Origin: Rhodoferax lithotrophicus
GTDB lineage: Bacteria; Pseudomonadota; Gammaproteobacteria; Burkholderiales; Burkholderiaceae_C
Assembly: GCF_019973615.1 (NCBI RefSeq)
Contig: NZ_AP024238.1
Span: 4,671,989-4,735,988, forward strand
DNA: 64,000 nucleotides
Direction of reading: 5' to 3'
Positions 1-7,930 of the stretch are shown here, piece after piece. The position numbers were made by a program, and so were the translations under genes. How positions within the stretch are numbered: the first letter of the stretch is position 1; each line of letters opens with the position of its first letter. The notes beneath the pieces are model-generated. The model was not told the origin of the DNA. It made no database searches and saw only the letters and a list, made by a program, of their open reading frames with translations.

Positions 1-70
1 AAACGATGGCATGGTCATCCGGGCCTTCAACCAGCAACAAGACCCTCTGGGTAATGGCATCGAGCAACAT
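1..70 (-). CDS. TOPRIM-domain protein, N-terminal fragment (cut by window edge)
   Basis: Only the first 23 codons lie in the window. The ATG overlaps the TGA of the upstream ATPase gene by one base (TGATG), so the two are translationally coupled. The visible protein contains a hydrophobic strand followed by the motif LLVEGPDDHAIV. A strand ending in E-G-x-D-D is the N-terminal signature of TOPRIM nuclease/primase folds, as in OLD nucleases, DUF4435 (AriB of PARIS) and DUF3226 proteins. Together with the ATPase this suggests a two-gene ATPase-nuclease defence module. The exact family cannot be set from 23 residues. Confidence 0.6.
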   Translation of the reverse strand, partial: MLLDAITQRVLLLVEGPDDHAIV

Positions 71-1065
71 CAGCGGATCTCCCAGCCTGATTCCATCACC
101 GTTTTGAGGTTTTCATCATGAATGACAACAGCGCGAACGTTACCGTCATCGGTACGCTCCAGGCGAATGAGCTGAAAGTCCTCCTGTTTGTCCTGAAAGA
201 CTTCATACGCCGATTTGATGCATTCCAGGCTGTGGGTGGTGATGATGGACTGCACGCCATTGGCCTCAGCCAACTCCCGGACCCCCTGAAGCAACGTTGG
301 CAGCGCACTGTAATGAATGCCGTTTTCGATTTCATCAATCAACGCCAGCTTGGATTCGGTTACTGCCAGCCCGGCATACAACTCGAACAGACGGGTGAAC
401 CCATGGCCCAACTGGGAAATCGGCAGCACATGCCCATCTGTCAGATCGACATAAACCCGGTGTTCCCCGTCAGGGGCCACCGCATCCACACTGTCGATAC
501 GAGGTTCAATTTTTTGCAAAAGTTTGAGAACAATCTTTTTCTTCTTGCCGGTTACCAGTCGGCCATAAAGCTCAACCTGCTCTTGCGCGGGTTTTGGCAG
601 CATGGAAAAAGGTTGGGGGATTTGCCCGCCACTCGGGTACGGTTTGTTTGGATCCTCAGAACCGCAAAACCAATCAACGCGACCTAAACCGTCAACATGC
701 GTCGCTAGCCTCCCATTTAACTTTTGTTCAAAACCAACGGGCACATAACCACATGAAACATAAGACACATCATCAATCCGTGCGTGGACTCCCACACTAA
801 CTGGTTTGCGCTCCTCCCCAACCAGACTACGCCAAAACCTTCGCGCATCGCCGTCTCCCTCACAAGGCCTGAACATAGATGACAAACTGCTACGTGCGCC
901 AGGTGTAGAACTGCCATGAACATCCCCAGCCACAAAAACAACCGCCTCCAACAGAGAGGTCTTCCCGACGTTTTGCCCCCCCACAATCAAGTTGACCTTT
1001 CTCAGCTCTGGAATAAGGGTGTCTTTGAAACCTTTGAAGTTTTGGATGTGCAGCGAAGTCAGCAT
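70..1065 (-). CDS. RecF/OLD-like AAA ATPase (AAA_15/AAA_21 type)
   Basis: 331-residue SMC/RecF-style ATPase. The N-terminus LHIQNFKGFKD is typical of RecF, OLD and AAA_15 proteins. A Walker A motif GGQNVGKTS lies at residues 29-37, an ABC-like signature region ISQLGHGFTRLF and a Walker B LALIDEIENG around residue 240, and an H-loop TTHSLE shortly after. It is short, with no TOPRIM domain of its own; the next gene supplies one. I chose the ATG at 1065 because the reading frame upstream only offers a TTG and the RecF core begins here. Its base composition looks lower in G+C than the liu genes beside it, suggesting acquisition. It follows liuC by 78 bases on the same strand. Role in phage defence is inferred from the gene pair. 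Confidence 0.8.
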   Translation of the reverse strand: MLTSLHIQNFKGFKDTLIPELRKVNLIVGGQNVGKTSLLEAVVFVAGDVHGSSTPGARSSLSSMFRPCEGDGDARRFWRSLVGEERKPVSVGVHARIDDVSYVSCGYVPVGFEQKLNGRLATHVDGLGRVDWFCGSEDPNKPYPSGGQIPQPFSMLPKPAQEQVELYGRLVTGKKKKIVLKLLQKIEPRIDSVDAVAPDGEHRVYVDLTDGHVLPISQLGHGFTRLFELYAGLAVTESKLALIDEIENGIHYSALPTLLQGVRELAEANGVQSIITTHSLECIKSAYEVFQDKQEDFQLIRLERTDDGNVRAVVIHDENLKTVMESGWEIR

Positions 1066-1143
1066 GGTGGTGTGTCCGTGAAAAGGGGCATTATGGGTTT
1101 GAATCTGACCGTATTTGTCCAATAAAAGTACGGAACAGCTTCT

Positions 1144-1920
1144 TCACCCCAGCCAACTCGGCTTGCGCTTTTGCAGAAAAGACTGCACGCCTTCCTTGCC
1201 CTCATCACTGGCGCGGATGCTGGCGATACCTTCCACCGTGTGGGCAATTAACGCGGCATCGATGTCTTTGCCAGCCACATCGTGCAGCAGGGTTTTGCAC
1301 TCCTTGACGGCGTTGGGGCTGGCGCTGACCAGCGCCTTGGTGATCTCGGCCAGTTTGTCGTCCAGTTGGTCAGCGGGCACCACGGCGTGCACAAAGCCGA
1401 TGCGCAAGGCCTCCACCGCATCAAAGCGCTCGGCCGTCAAAAAGTAGCGGTGCGCGGCACGGGCTCCCATGGCGCGGATCACGTAGGAGCTGATGGTGGC
1501 GGGGTACAGGCCGAGCTTGACCTCACTCAGGCAGTAGTTGGCCGTATCGACACTCACCGCCATGTCACACGCCGCCACCAAGCCCATGCCCCCGGCGTAG
1601 ACATCACCCTGAATACGCGCCACGGTGGGTTTGGGGCAGGTGTAGATCACATGCAACATTTCGGCCAGTTGCCCGGCATCGGCCAGGTTTTCGGCGTGGG
1701 TGTAGTCGGCCATACGGCGCATCCAGTTCAGGTCGGCCCCGGCGCAAAAGGCCGGGCCTTCTGCGGCCAGGACAATGGCCCGCACTTGCGGGTCTTGCCC
1801 GAGCTGGGTGAAGGCGGCGGTGAGCTCGGCAATCACCTCGTCGTTGAAAGCGTTGCGAACTTCGGGGCGGTTCAGGGTGACGGTAGCCAAAGGCCCCGTG
1901 AAAATGCTCAATGCCGACAT
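1144..1920 (-). CDS. liuC: Enoyl-CoA hydratase/isomerase family, probable methylglutaconyl-CoA hydratase
   Basis: 258-residue crotonase-fold protein. It has the crotonase oxyanion-hole regions (AAEGPAFCAGADLNWM near residue 65, and GDVYAGGMGLVAACD near residue 110). It directly follows the methylcrotonyl-CoA carboxylase beta subunit on the same strand, which points to hydration of 3-methylglutaconyl-CoA to HMG-CoA in leucine/isovalerate breakdown. The ATG at 1920 has a good AGGAG ribosome site; the open frame upstream has none. The crotonase call is firm, the exact substrate rests on context. Confidence 0.87.
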   Translation of the reverse strand: MSALSIFTGPLATVTLNRPEVRNAFNDEVIAELTAAFTQLGQDPQVRAIVLAAEGPAFCAGADLNWMRRMADYTHAENLADAGQLAEMLHVIYTCPKPTVARIQGDVYAGGMGLVAACDMAVSVDTANYCLSEVKLGLYPATISSYVIRAMGARAAHRYFLTAERFDAVEALRIGFVHAVVPADQLDDKLAEITKALVSASPNAVKECKTLLHDVAGKDIDAALIAHTVEGIASIRASDEGKEGVQSFLQKRKPSWLG

Positions 1921-1948
1921 GTTGGATCTCCTCTTGAAATGGCAGGCA

Positions 1949-3571
1949 TCACATCCTGAACAGGCCAAATTTGGTGTCTTCCACCGGCGCATTGCGGCTG
2001 GCACTCAGGCCCAGCGCCAGCACCCGCCGCGTGTCGGCGGGGTCAATGATGCCGTCGTCCCACAGGCGGGCGGTGGCGTAGTAGGGGTGGCCTTGCACCT
2101 CGTACTGCTGACGAATCGGTGCTTTGAAGTTTTCTTCCTCTTGCGCACTCCACTGGCCACCTTTGAGCTCGATGCCATCGCGGCGCACCGTGGCCAAGAC
2201 GCTGGCAGCCTGCTCACCCCCCATCACCGAGATGCGGGCGTTGGGCCACATCCACAAAAAGCGCGGACTGAAGGCGCGACCACACATGCCGTAGTTGCCC
2301 GCGCCAAAGCTGCCGCCGATGATGATGGTGAATTTGGGCACGGCAGCCGTCGCCACCGCTGTGACCATCTTGGCACCGTTGCGGGCGATGCCTTCGTTCT
2401 CATACTTGCGCCCGACCATGAAGCCGGTGATGTTCTGCAAAAACACCAGCGGAATCTTGCGCTGGCAGCACAGCTCGATGAAATGGGTGCCCTTCAAGGC
2501 CGACTCGCTGAACAAAATGCCGTTGTTGGCAATGATGCCGACCGGCATGCCTTCGATGCGCGCAAAACCACACACCAGCGTCGTGCCAAAGCGCGACTTG
2601 AACTCGTCAAAGTCAGAATCATCGACGATGCGGGCAATGATCTCGCGCACGTCAAACGGTTTGCGGGTGTCCACCGGGATCACACCGTACAACTCTTCTG
2701 CTGCATATTTAGGAGCTACTGGCGCATGATCTGCAAGCGCTTGAGGCTTGTTTTGATACAAATTCTTGACTGCCGTGCGGGCCAGCGCCAGCGCATGCAT
2801 GTCGTTTTGCGCCAGGTGGTCGGCCACACCGGACAGCCGCGTGTGTACGTCGCCACCACCCAGGTCTTCGGCGCTGACCACCTCACCGGTGGCGGCTTTC
2901 ACCAGCGGCGGGCCACCCAGAAAAATCGTGCCCTGATTTTTGACAATGATGGCCTCGTCGCTCATGGCGGGCACGTAGGCCCCGCCTGCGGTGCAACTGC
3001 CCATGACCACCGCAATCTGCGCAATACCCTGCGCACTCATGGTGGCCTGGTTGAAGAAAATGCGACCAAAGTGGTCGCGATCCGGGAACACCTCGTCCTG
3101 GTTGGGCAAATTGGCCCCGCCCGAGTCCACCAGGTAGATACAGGGCAGGTGATTTTGCTGGGCAATCTCCTGCGCACGCAGATGCTTTTTGACCGTCATC
3201 GGGTAATAGGTGCCGCCTTTGACGGTGGCATCGTTACAGACAATCATGCAGTCCACACCACTCACGCGGCCAATACCGGCGACGATGCCCGCACCGGGCG
3301 CGCTGTCGCTGCCATCGCGGTCTGGGTACATGCCCAACGCGGCCAAGGGGGAGAGTTCCAGAAACGGCGTGCCGGGGTCAAGCAGCATCTGCACCCGGTC
3401 GCGCGGCAGCAGCTTACCACGGGCGGTGTGTTTGGCGCGGGCCGCTTCACCACCACCCAGTTCGACCTGAGTCACTTTGGCATGAAGGTCGCCCACCACA
3501 GCACGCATGGCGGCGGCGTTGGCAATAAAGTCTGCAGAGCGGGAATTGAGTTTGGAGTCAAGTATCGTCAT
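1949..3571 (-). CDS. liuB: Methylcrotonyl-CoA carboxylase beta (carboxyltransferase) subunit
   Basis: 540-residue acyl-CoA carboxyltransferase, about the normal length for the family. It has the N-terminal crotonase-like half (YLVDSGGANLPNQDEVFPD, GSCTAGGAYVPAMSDE) and the C-terminal half (ITGFMVGRKYENEGI, GGSFGAGNYGMCGRAFSPRF), the pattern of MCC beta rather than propionyl-CoA carboxylase. It carboxylates 3-methylcrotonyl-CoA with a biotinylated alpha subunit, which is not in the window. The linker between the halves (about residues 270-290) is encoded by a copy of the dispersed repeat described separately. It sits 28 bases upstream of liuC and 18 bases downstream of the acyl-CoA synthetase gene, so the three are probably one operon. 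Confidence 0.92.
   Translation of the reverse strand: MTILDSKLNSRSADFIANAAAMRAVVGDLHAKVTQVELGGGEAARAKHTARGKLLPRDRVQMLLDPGTPFLELSPLAALGMYPDRDGSDSAPGAGIVAGIGRVSGVDCMIVCNDATVKGGTYYPMTVKKHLRAQEIAQQNHLPCIYLVDSGGANLPNQDEVFPDRDHFGRIFFNQATMSAQGIAQIAVVMGSCTAGGAYVPAMSDEAIIVKNQGTIFLGGPPLVKAATGEVVSAEDLGGGDVHTRLSGVADHLAQNDMHALALARTAVKNLYQNKPQALADHAPVAPKYAAEELYGVIPVDTRKPFDVREIIARIVDDSDFDEFKSRFGTTLVCGFARIEGMPVGIIANNGILFSESALKGTHFIELCCQRKIPLVFLQNITGFMVGRKYENEGIARNGAKMVTAVATAAVPKFTIIIGGSFGAGNYGMCGRAFSPRFLWMWPNARISVMGGEQAASVLATVRRDGIELKGGQWSAQEEENFKAPIRQQYEVQGHPYYATARLWDDGIIDPADTRRVLALGLSASRNAPVEDTKFGLFRM
2706..2756. repeat. Dispersed repeat copy embedded in frame in liuB
   Basis: On the minus strand this reads CAAGCCTCAAGCGCTTG followed by GCGCCAGTAGCTCCTAAA, matching the intergenic repeat of this window (a half with AGCGCTT and a half with AGTAGCT). 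It lies inside liuB and codes for the linker containing QNKPQALADHAPVAPK. The match is by eye. Confidence 0.5.
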
Positions 3572-3589
3572 GGTGTAGGCCGGTAAGTG

Positions 3590-5317
3590 TCAGGCGGTTT
3601 TTTCTTCTTCCAGACCAAGCTGGTTTTTCATTTCATCACGAATGCGGAATTTCTGGATCTTGCCGGTGACCGTCATCGGGAACCCTTCGACAAAGCGGAT
3701 GTAGCGCGGCACTTTGTAATGCGCGATCTGACCCTTGCAAAAACTGCGAATGTCGTCCTCGGTCAAGGTCTGGCCGGGCCGCACCACAATCCAGGCGCAC
3801 AGCTCTTCGCCATAACGCTTGTCGGGCAAACCCACCACCTGCACGTCCTGCACGGCCGGGTGGCGGTACAAAAACTCCTCAATCTCGCGCGGATAGACGT
3901 TTTCACCACCACGGATCACCATGTCCTTGATACGACCCACGATGTTGACGTAGCCGCTGCTGTCCATGGTGGCCAGGTCACCGGTGTGCATCCAGCCTGC
4001 GGCATCAATGGCCTCCTGGGTGCGGGGCGCATCGTCCCAATACCCGTGCATAACCGAGTAGCCACGGGTGCAGAGTTCACCCGACACCCCCGGTGCCACG
4101 ATGTCCCCACTCTCGGGGTGGATGACCTTGACCTCCAGGTGCGGCTGCACCAGCCCAACCGTGGAAACCCGTTTATCCAAAGGGGTATCAATCGAGCTTT
4201 GGCAGCTCACCGGGCTGGTTTCCGTCATGCCATAGGCAATGGTGATCTGGCTCAGGTGCATGTCGGTCATGACCCGTTTCATCACCTCGGTGGGGCAGGG
4301 AGAACCGGCCATGATGCCGGTGCGCAGCGTGGACAGATCAAACTCCTTGAAGCGGGGATGGTCCAGCTCGGCAATAAACATGGTCGGCACACCATGCAGG
4401 CCCGTGCAGCGCTCGTTTTGCACCGTCTGCAACACACTCAGCGCGTCAAATCCATCGTTGGGGTAAACCATGGTTGCGCCGTGGGTCAGGCAGGCCAGGT
4501 TGCCCAGCACCATGCCAAAACAGTGGTACAGCGGCACCGGAATACACAAGCGGTCATCCGGGCTCAGGCGCATGGCCTCACCAATAAAGAAGCCGTTGTT
4601 CAAAATGTTGCGGTGCGTCAACGTGGCGCCTTTGGGAAAACCGGTTGTGCCGCTGGTGAACTGGATGTTGATCGGATCGGTGCTCTTGAGGGTGGCCGCC
4701 ACCTGACTCAGGCGTGGATCGTCCGGTTGGCCACTGGCCAGCAAGTCTGAAAAACGCTGCATGCCGGGCTGCTCGTCACCCTGCCCGGCCACATCAATCC
4801 AGACCACACTTTGCAGATGCGGCAGCCGCACGGATGCCAGACTGCCCGGCTGCGCATGCACCCATTCCGGTGCCAGCTCGCGCAACATGGCCAGATAGTC
4901 GCTGGTCTTGAAGCTGGCCATGGTCACCAGCGCCTTGCAATCCACTTTGTTGAGGGCGTACTCCACCTCGGCCACCCGGTAAGCCGGGTTGATGTTGACC
5001 AAAATCAGCCCGACTTTGGCCGTAGCCAGTTGCATCAGCACCCATTCGGCATTGTTGTGTGACCAGATACCCACGCGGTCACCCGGCACCAGCCCCAGGC
5101 CCAACAAGGCACTGGCCAGGCGATTCACTTCGCACTGCAACGCCAGGTAGCTGTAACGGCGCTGCTGGTGAGCACTGACCAGCGCCTCCCGCTCTGGCTG
5201 GCGCGCCACCATGGCATCAAAAAAAGCCCCGATAGGTTCGTCAATCAGGGGAACATCCGTGGCCCCCTGGGCCAGGCTGCGGGTCAGAAGCGGGGTCGGC
5301 ATTGGTTCTGCACTCAT
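3590..5317 (-). CDS. AMP-binding fatty-acyl/acyl-CoA synthetase
   Basis: 575-residue ANL-superfamily ligase that activates a carboxylic acid with ATP and joins it to CoA. The P-loop-like motif is QFTSGTTGFPKGATLTHRN, the A5 region AYGMTETSPVS, the A7-A8 region TGDLATMDSSGYVNIVGRIKD, and the catalytic lysine is in the terminal VTGKIQKF. Start at 5317 is preceded by AAGGAT; an in-frame ATG 30 bases upstream has no ribosome site. Its place ahead of liuB and liuC suggests a branched- or short-chain acid (for example isovalerate) as substrate, or a general medium-chain role. An AraC regulator is divergent, 125 bases away. Confidence 0.85.
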   Translation of the reverse strand: MSAEPMPTPLLTRSLAQGATDVPLIDEPIGAFFDAMVARQPEREALVSAHQQRRYSYLALQCEVNRLASALLGLGLVPGDRVGIWSHNNAEWVLMQLATAKVGLILVNINPAYRVAEVEYALNKVDCKALVTMASFKTSDYLAMLRELAPEWVHAQPGSLASVRLPHLQSVVWIDVAGQGDEQPGMQRFSDLLASGQPDDPRLSQVAATLKSTDPINIQFTSGTTGFPKGATLTHRNILNNGFFIGEAMRLSPDDRLCIPVPLYHCFGMVLGNLACLTHGATMVYPNDGFDALSVLQTVQNERCTGLHGVPTMFIAELDHPRFKEFDLSTLRTGIMAGSPCPTEVMKRVMTDMHLSQITIAYGMTETSPVSCQSSIDTPLDKRVSTVGLVQPHLEVKVIHPESGDIVAPGVSGELCTRGYSVMHGYWDDAPRTQEAIDAAGWMHTGDLATMDSSGYVNIVGRIKDMVIRGGENVYPREIEEFLYRHPAVQDVQVVGLPDKRYGEELCAWIVVRPGQTLTEDDIRSFCKGQIAHYKVPRYIRFVEGFPMTVTGKIQKFRIRDEMKNQLGLEEEKTA

Positions 5318-5442
5318 GTTTGAATCCTTATCGTGGTCGGTGGGCATGGGGTCACCGGCATGGTGCGAGCATAGTCCCGCGAGACTCCGAACATCGGCCA
5401 GCTTGGTTGCAAATCACGCCATAGACTGGCACACTCTGGCGC

Positions 5443-6465
5443 ATGAGCTCCTCACCCGCCCCAACCCTGACACCGATTGCCTTCATACAAGCCATTGCTC
5501 TGGCCTACAAACAGCGGGGCATCGATCCTGAGAAAACCTTGAAACAGGCACAAATTGCGCCAATACTTCTGGAGAGTGAGGATTCGCGCATCACCGCCGC
5601 ACAAATGGAAACCATCTCCGACCTGGCCATGCAAGAGCTGGATGACGAGGGCCTGGGCTGGTTCAGCCGCCGTCTGCCATGGGGCAGCTACGGCATGCTG
5701 GCGCGTGCGTCCATCAGTGCGCCCAACCTGGGTGTGGCCATGAAGCGCTGGTGCCGCCATCATGGGCTGATTGCCGATGACATTACCCTCACCCTCAGCA
5801 GCGCGGGGCCGCTGGCAACGCTGACCATCACCGAACACCGCGATCTGCACACGCTGCGTGAGTTTTGCCTGGTGTCGGTGCTGCGCAACTTCCTTGGCCT
5901 GGCCTGCTGGCTGGTGGATTCACGCATCCCGTTGACCGGCGCGCAATTTCCGTTTGCAGCACCAGCCCACAGAGATGCCTATTCAGTGCTTTTTTCAGCC
6001 CCAGCCCTTTTCGGACAAGCGCAGGCAGCTATTGAATTTGATGCAAGTTATCTGACCCTGCCGCTGCGCCGGGATGAGACCGCGTTGCGCCAGATGCTCA
6101 AGCGCGCCCTGCCGCTGACCGTGCTGCAATACCGCCGCGACCGCCTGCTGGTGCAACGTGTGCGTCAGGCACTGCTGACCCAGCCCAATGCCACCCACAG
6201 CGCCGACGATCTGGCCGCCGTACTCAACCTGTCGGCGCGTACCCTGCACCGCCAACTCAAAGAAGAAGGTGCCTCACTGCAAAACCTGAAGGACGAAGTG
6301 CGCAAGCAGCGCGCGCAAGATTTGCTGCTGCGCACCACCCGCCCCATCAAGCAGGTGGCCGATGCCGCCGGGTTTCAAAATGAAAAGAGTTTTATGCGCG
6401 CCTTCAAGGGCTGGACCGGGCAGTCGCCAGCAGAGTTTCGCAAACACTCCGTGCCATTGGCGTGA
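5443..6465 (+). CDS. AraC family transcriptional regulator (Arabinose_bd/OruR-type)
   Basis: 340 residues. The N-terminal ~200 residues match the ligand-binding half of the OruR/GadX-like AraC group (Arabinose_bd), including the stretch WGSYGMLARASISAPNLG. The C-terminal ~100 residues carry two helix-turn-helix units with the AraC signature (ADAAGFQNEKSFMRAFKGWTGQSPAEFRK). It is divergent from the acyl-CoA synthetase/liu genes, which are the obvious candidate targets. A stretch in the middle (6001-6039) resembles the dispersed repeat and encodes FGQAQAAIEF. Confidence 0.88.
   Translation: MSSSPAPTLTPIAFIQAIALAYKQRGIDPEKTLKQAQIAPILLESEDSRITAAQMETISDLAMQELDDEGLGWFSRRLPWGSYGMLARASISAPNLGVAMKRWCRHHGLIADDITLTLSSAGPLATLTITEHRDLHTLREFCLVSVLRNFLGLACWLVDSRIPLTGAQFPFAAPAHRDAYSVLFSAPALFGQAQAAIEFDASYLTLPLRRDETALRQMLKRALPLTVLQYRRDRLLVQRVRQALLTQPNATHSADDLAAVLNLSARTLHRQLKEEGASLQNLKDEVRKQRAQDLLLRTTRPIKQVADAAGFQNEKSFMRAFKGWTGQSPAEFRKHSVPLA
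6001..6039. repeat. Dispersed repeat half-copy inside the AraC gene
   Basis: The bases ACAAGCGCAGGCAGCTATTG match one end of the intergenic repeat family, in frame within the coding sequence. Only about half of the repeat is recognisable, so the call is tentative. Confidence 0.35.
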
Positions 6466-6556
6466 TTTGTCCCCTTGCTGGCACAGGCTGAACCACTGCG
6501 GTGCATAGACTAGGGCCACCATGATGTCCCTGGAGGGATCACCCGAGAAATTTGTC

Positions 6557-7231
6557 ATGATGACCCTGTACCACTGTGTCAGTGCCCGCTCTTTCCGCCC
6601 CCTGTGGCTGCTGGAAGAACTGGGCCTGCCCTACTCACTGAAGGTTTTGCCCTTCCCGCCGCGCGCACTGGCCCGGTCTTTCCTGCAAGAGAACCCGCTG
6701 GGCACGGTGCCGCTGCTGGTGGAGGGCGACACCCGCATGACCGAGTCCGCCGCCATGTGCCAGTACCTGGCGGCGCGCCATAGCCCGGACAGGCTGGATG
6801 TGGCGGTGAACGACCCCGACTTTGCCGCCTACCTGAATTGGTTACACATGAGTGATGCCACACTGACTTTTCCGCAAACCCTGGTGCTGCGCTACACCCA
6901 TTTTGAGCCAGCCGAGCGTCAGCAGCCGCAAGTGGCAGAGGACTACCGTCGCTGGTTTTTGGCCCGACTTAAAGCGGTTGACCGAGCCGTACAGCAACAG
7001 CCTTATTTGTGCGCCGGGCGTTTCACCGCCGCCGATGTGGCCGTAGGCTATGCGCTGATGCTCGCCACCCACCTGGGTCTTTCAGCACAGTTCCCGCCAG
7101 CGGTGGCGGCCTATTGGACACGCTTACAGCAACGCCAGGCGTTCCAGCGTGCGCTGGCGCAGCAACACCAGGCCGCGCTGGAGCAGGGCGTACCCGCCAC
7201 CCCGGCACCAGACACGCGACCTGCGGGCTGA
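6557..7231 (+). CDS. Glutathione S-transferase family protein
   Basis: About 224 residues. The N-terminal thioredoxin-like domain starts MTLYHCVSARSFRPLWLLEE, contains the cis-proline region GTVPLLVEGDTRMTESAAMCQYL with the Glu-Ser pair that binds glutathione, and is followed by an all-helical C-terminal domain with the conserved FTAADVAVGYAL (N-capping/hydrophobic staple Asp). I start at 6557 because the domain begins there. An ATG at 6521 in frame is also possible, since a GGAGG lies between the two. It ends 3 bases from the convergent HAD gene. Substrate unknown. Confidence 0.83.
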   Translation: MMTLYHCVSARSFRPLWLLEELGLPYSLKVLPFPPRALARSFLQENPLGTVPLLVEGDTRMTESAAMCQYLAARHSPDRLDVAVNDPDFAAYLNWLHMSDATLTFPQTLVLRYTHFEPAERQQPQVAEDYRRWFLARLKAVDRAVQQQPYLCAGRFTAADVAVGYALMLATHLGLSAQFPPAVAAYWTRLQQRQAFQRALAQQHQAALEQGVPATPAPDTRPAG

Positions 7232-7234
7232 CAC

Positions 7235-7894
7235 TTACGCGGTTGCCCACCAACCAGGCAAGTCGGCCATGTGTGTAAACACCCGATGGGCACCGGCTTG
7301 TAACAAGGCTGGCGCAGCTCCAGGCTGCGGGCAATAGGCCCAAACCGTGGCACCCGCAGCGATGCCAGCCGTCACACCCACGGTGGTATCTTCGATCACC
7401 AGACATTGCTCTGCGGGCACGTTCAGCGACCGGGCAGCAGCCAAATACACATCGGGCGCGGGTTTGGAGCGTGGCATTTCATGCCCGCTGAACACCCGCC
7501 CAGCAAAAAAATCCGTCAACCCGACTTTGTTCAGCTGCATCTCCACCTTCAAACGGTCCGCCCCTGAGGCACAGGCAATGTGCCCACGCACTGCCGTAAA
7601 AGCTGCCCGCACAGCCTCCTGCGCGCCGGGAATGATGTCCAGATGCGCCATCAGCGCCGCGTTGCGGCGCTGGTAAAAGTGCTGCATCCACGCATCGGTC
7701 AAGGGCTGGCCGGTGTTGCGCTCGATCACGGCGCGCTCCTCTCGCACGGTTTTACCCACAAAAAAAGCCATACACGCCGCCAACGTCATGTCCCAGCCCG
7801 ACTCGGCCAACATGTCGCGCAGCACCTGGCAAGTCAGAGGCTCACTGTCCACCAGGACACCATCGCAGTCAAACAGGATTGCTTTAAATTTCAT
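7235..7894 (-). CDS. HAD-superfamily phosphatase (beta-phosphoglucomutase/phosphoglycolate phosphatase-like)
   Basis: 219 residues. Motif I is FDCDGVLVDSEPL (nucleophile and acid/base Asp), followed by a helical cap domain; motif II is ACASGADR, the lysine motif is in HEMPRSKPAPDVYL, and motif IV is CLVIEDTTVG. This is the HAD subclass I pattern for small sugar- or glycolate-phosphates. The start codon and its upstream bases lie inside a copy of the dispersed repeat (7886-7930), and no strong ribosome site is visible. Substrate is unknown. Confidence 0.85.
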   Translation of the reverse strand: MKFKAILFDCDGVLVDSEPLTCQVLRDMLAESGWDMTLAACMAFFVGKTVREERAVIERNTGQPLTDAWMQHFYQRRNAALMAHLDIIPGAQEAVRAAFTAVRGHIACASGADRLKVEMQLNKVGLTDFFAGRVFSGHEMPRSKPAPDVYLAAARSLNVPAEQCLVIEDTTVGVTAGIAAGATVWAYCPQPGAAPALLQAGAHRVFTHMADLPGWWATA

Positions 7895-7930
7895 AGCTAC
7901 TTGTGCTTTATCTACAAAGGATACAGGCCT
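7886..7930. repeat. Dispersed repeat copy at the HAD gene start
   Basis: CATAGCTACTTGTGCTTTAT followed by TACAAAGGATACAGGCCT matches the repeat consensus (ATAGCT, GCTT, ACAGGCC). It overlaps the HAD start codon and reaches the stop codon of the patatin gene on the same strand. Confidence 0.65.

Noticed and set aside
1775..3586. Long open frame on the plus strand (603 codons) opposite liuB and liuC
   Set aside because: It is the antisense shadow of well-conserved liuB/liuC. The product is rich in His, Gly and Arg with no domain, and no ribosome site fits.
3587..4750. 387-codon plus-strand frame opposite the acyl-CoA synthetase
   Set aside because: Same reason: composition is that of a high-G+C shadow and the minus strand has a full ANL enzyme.
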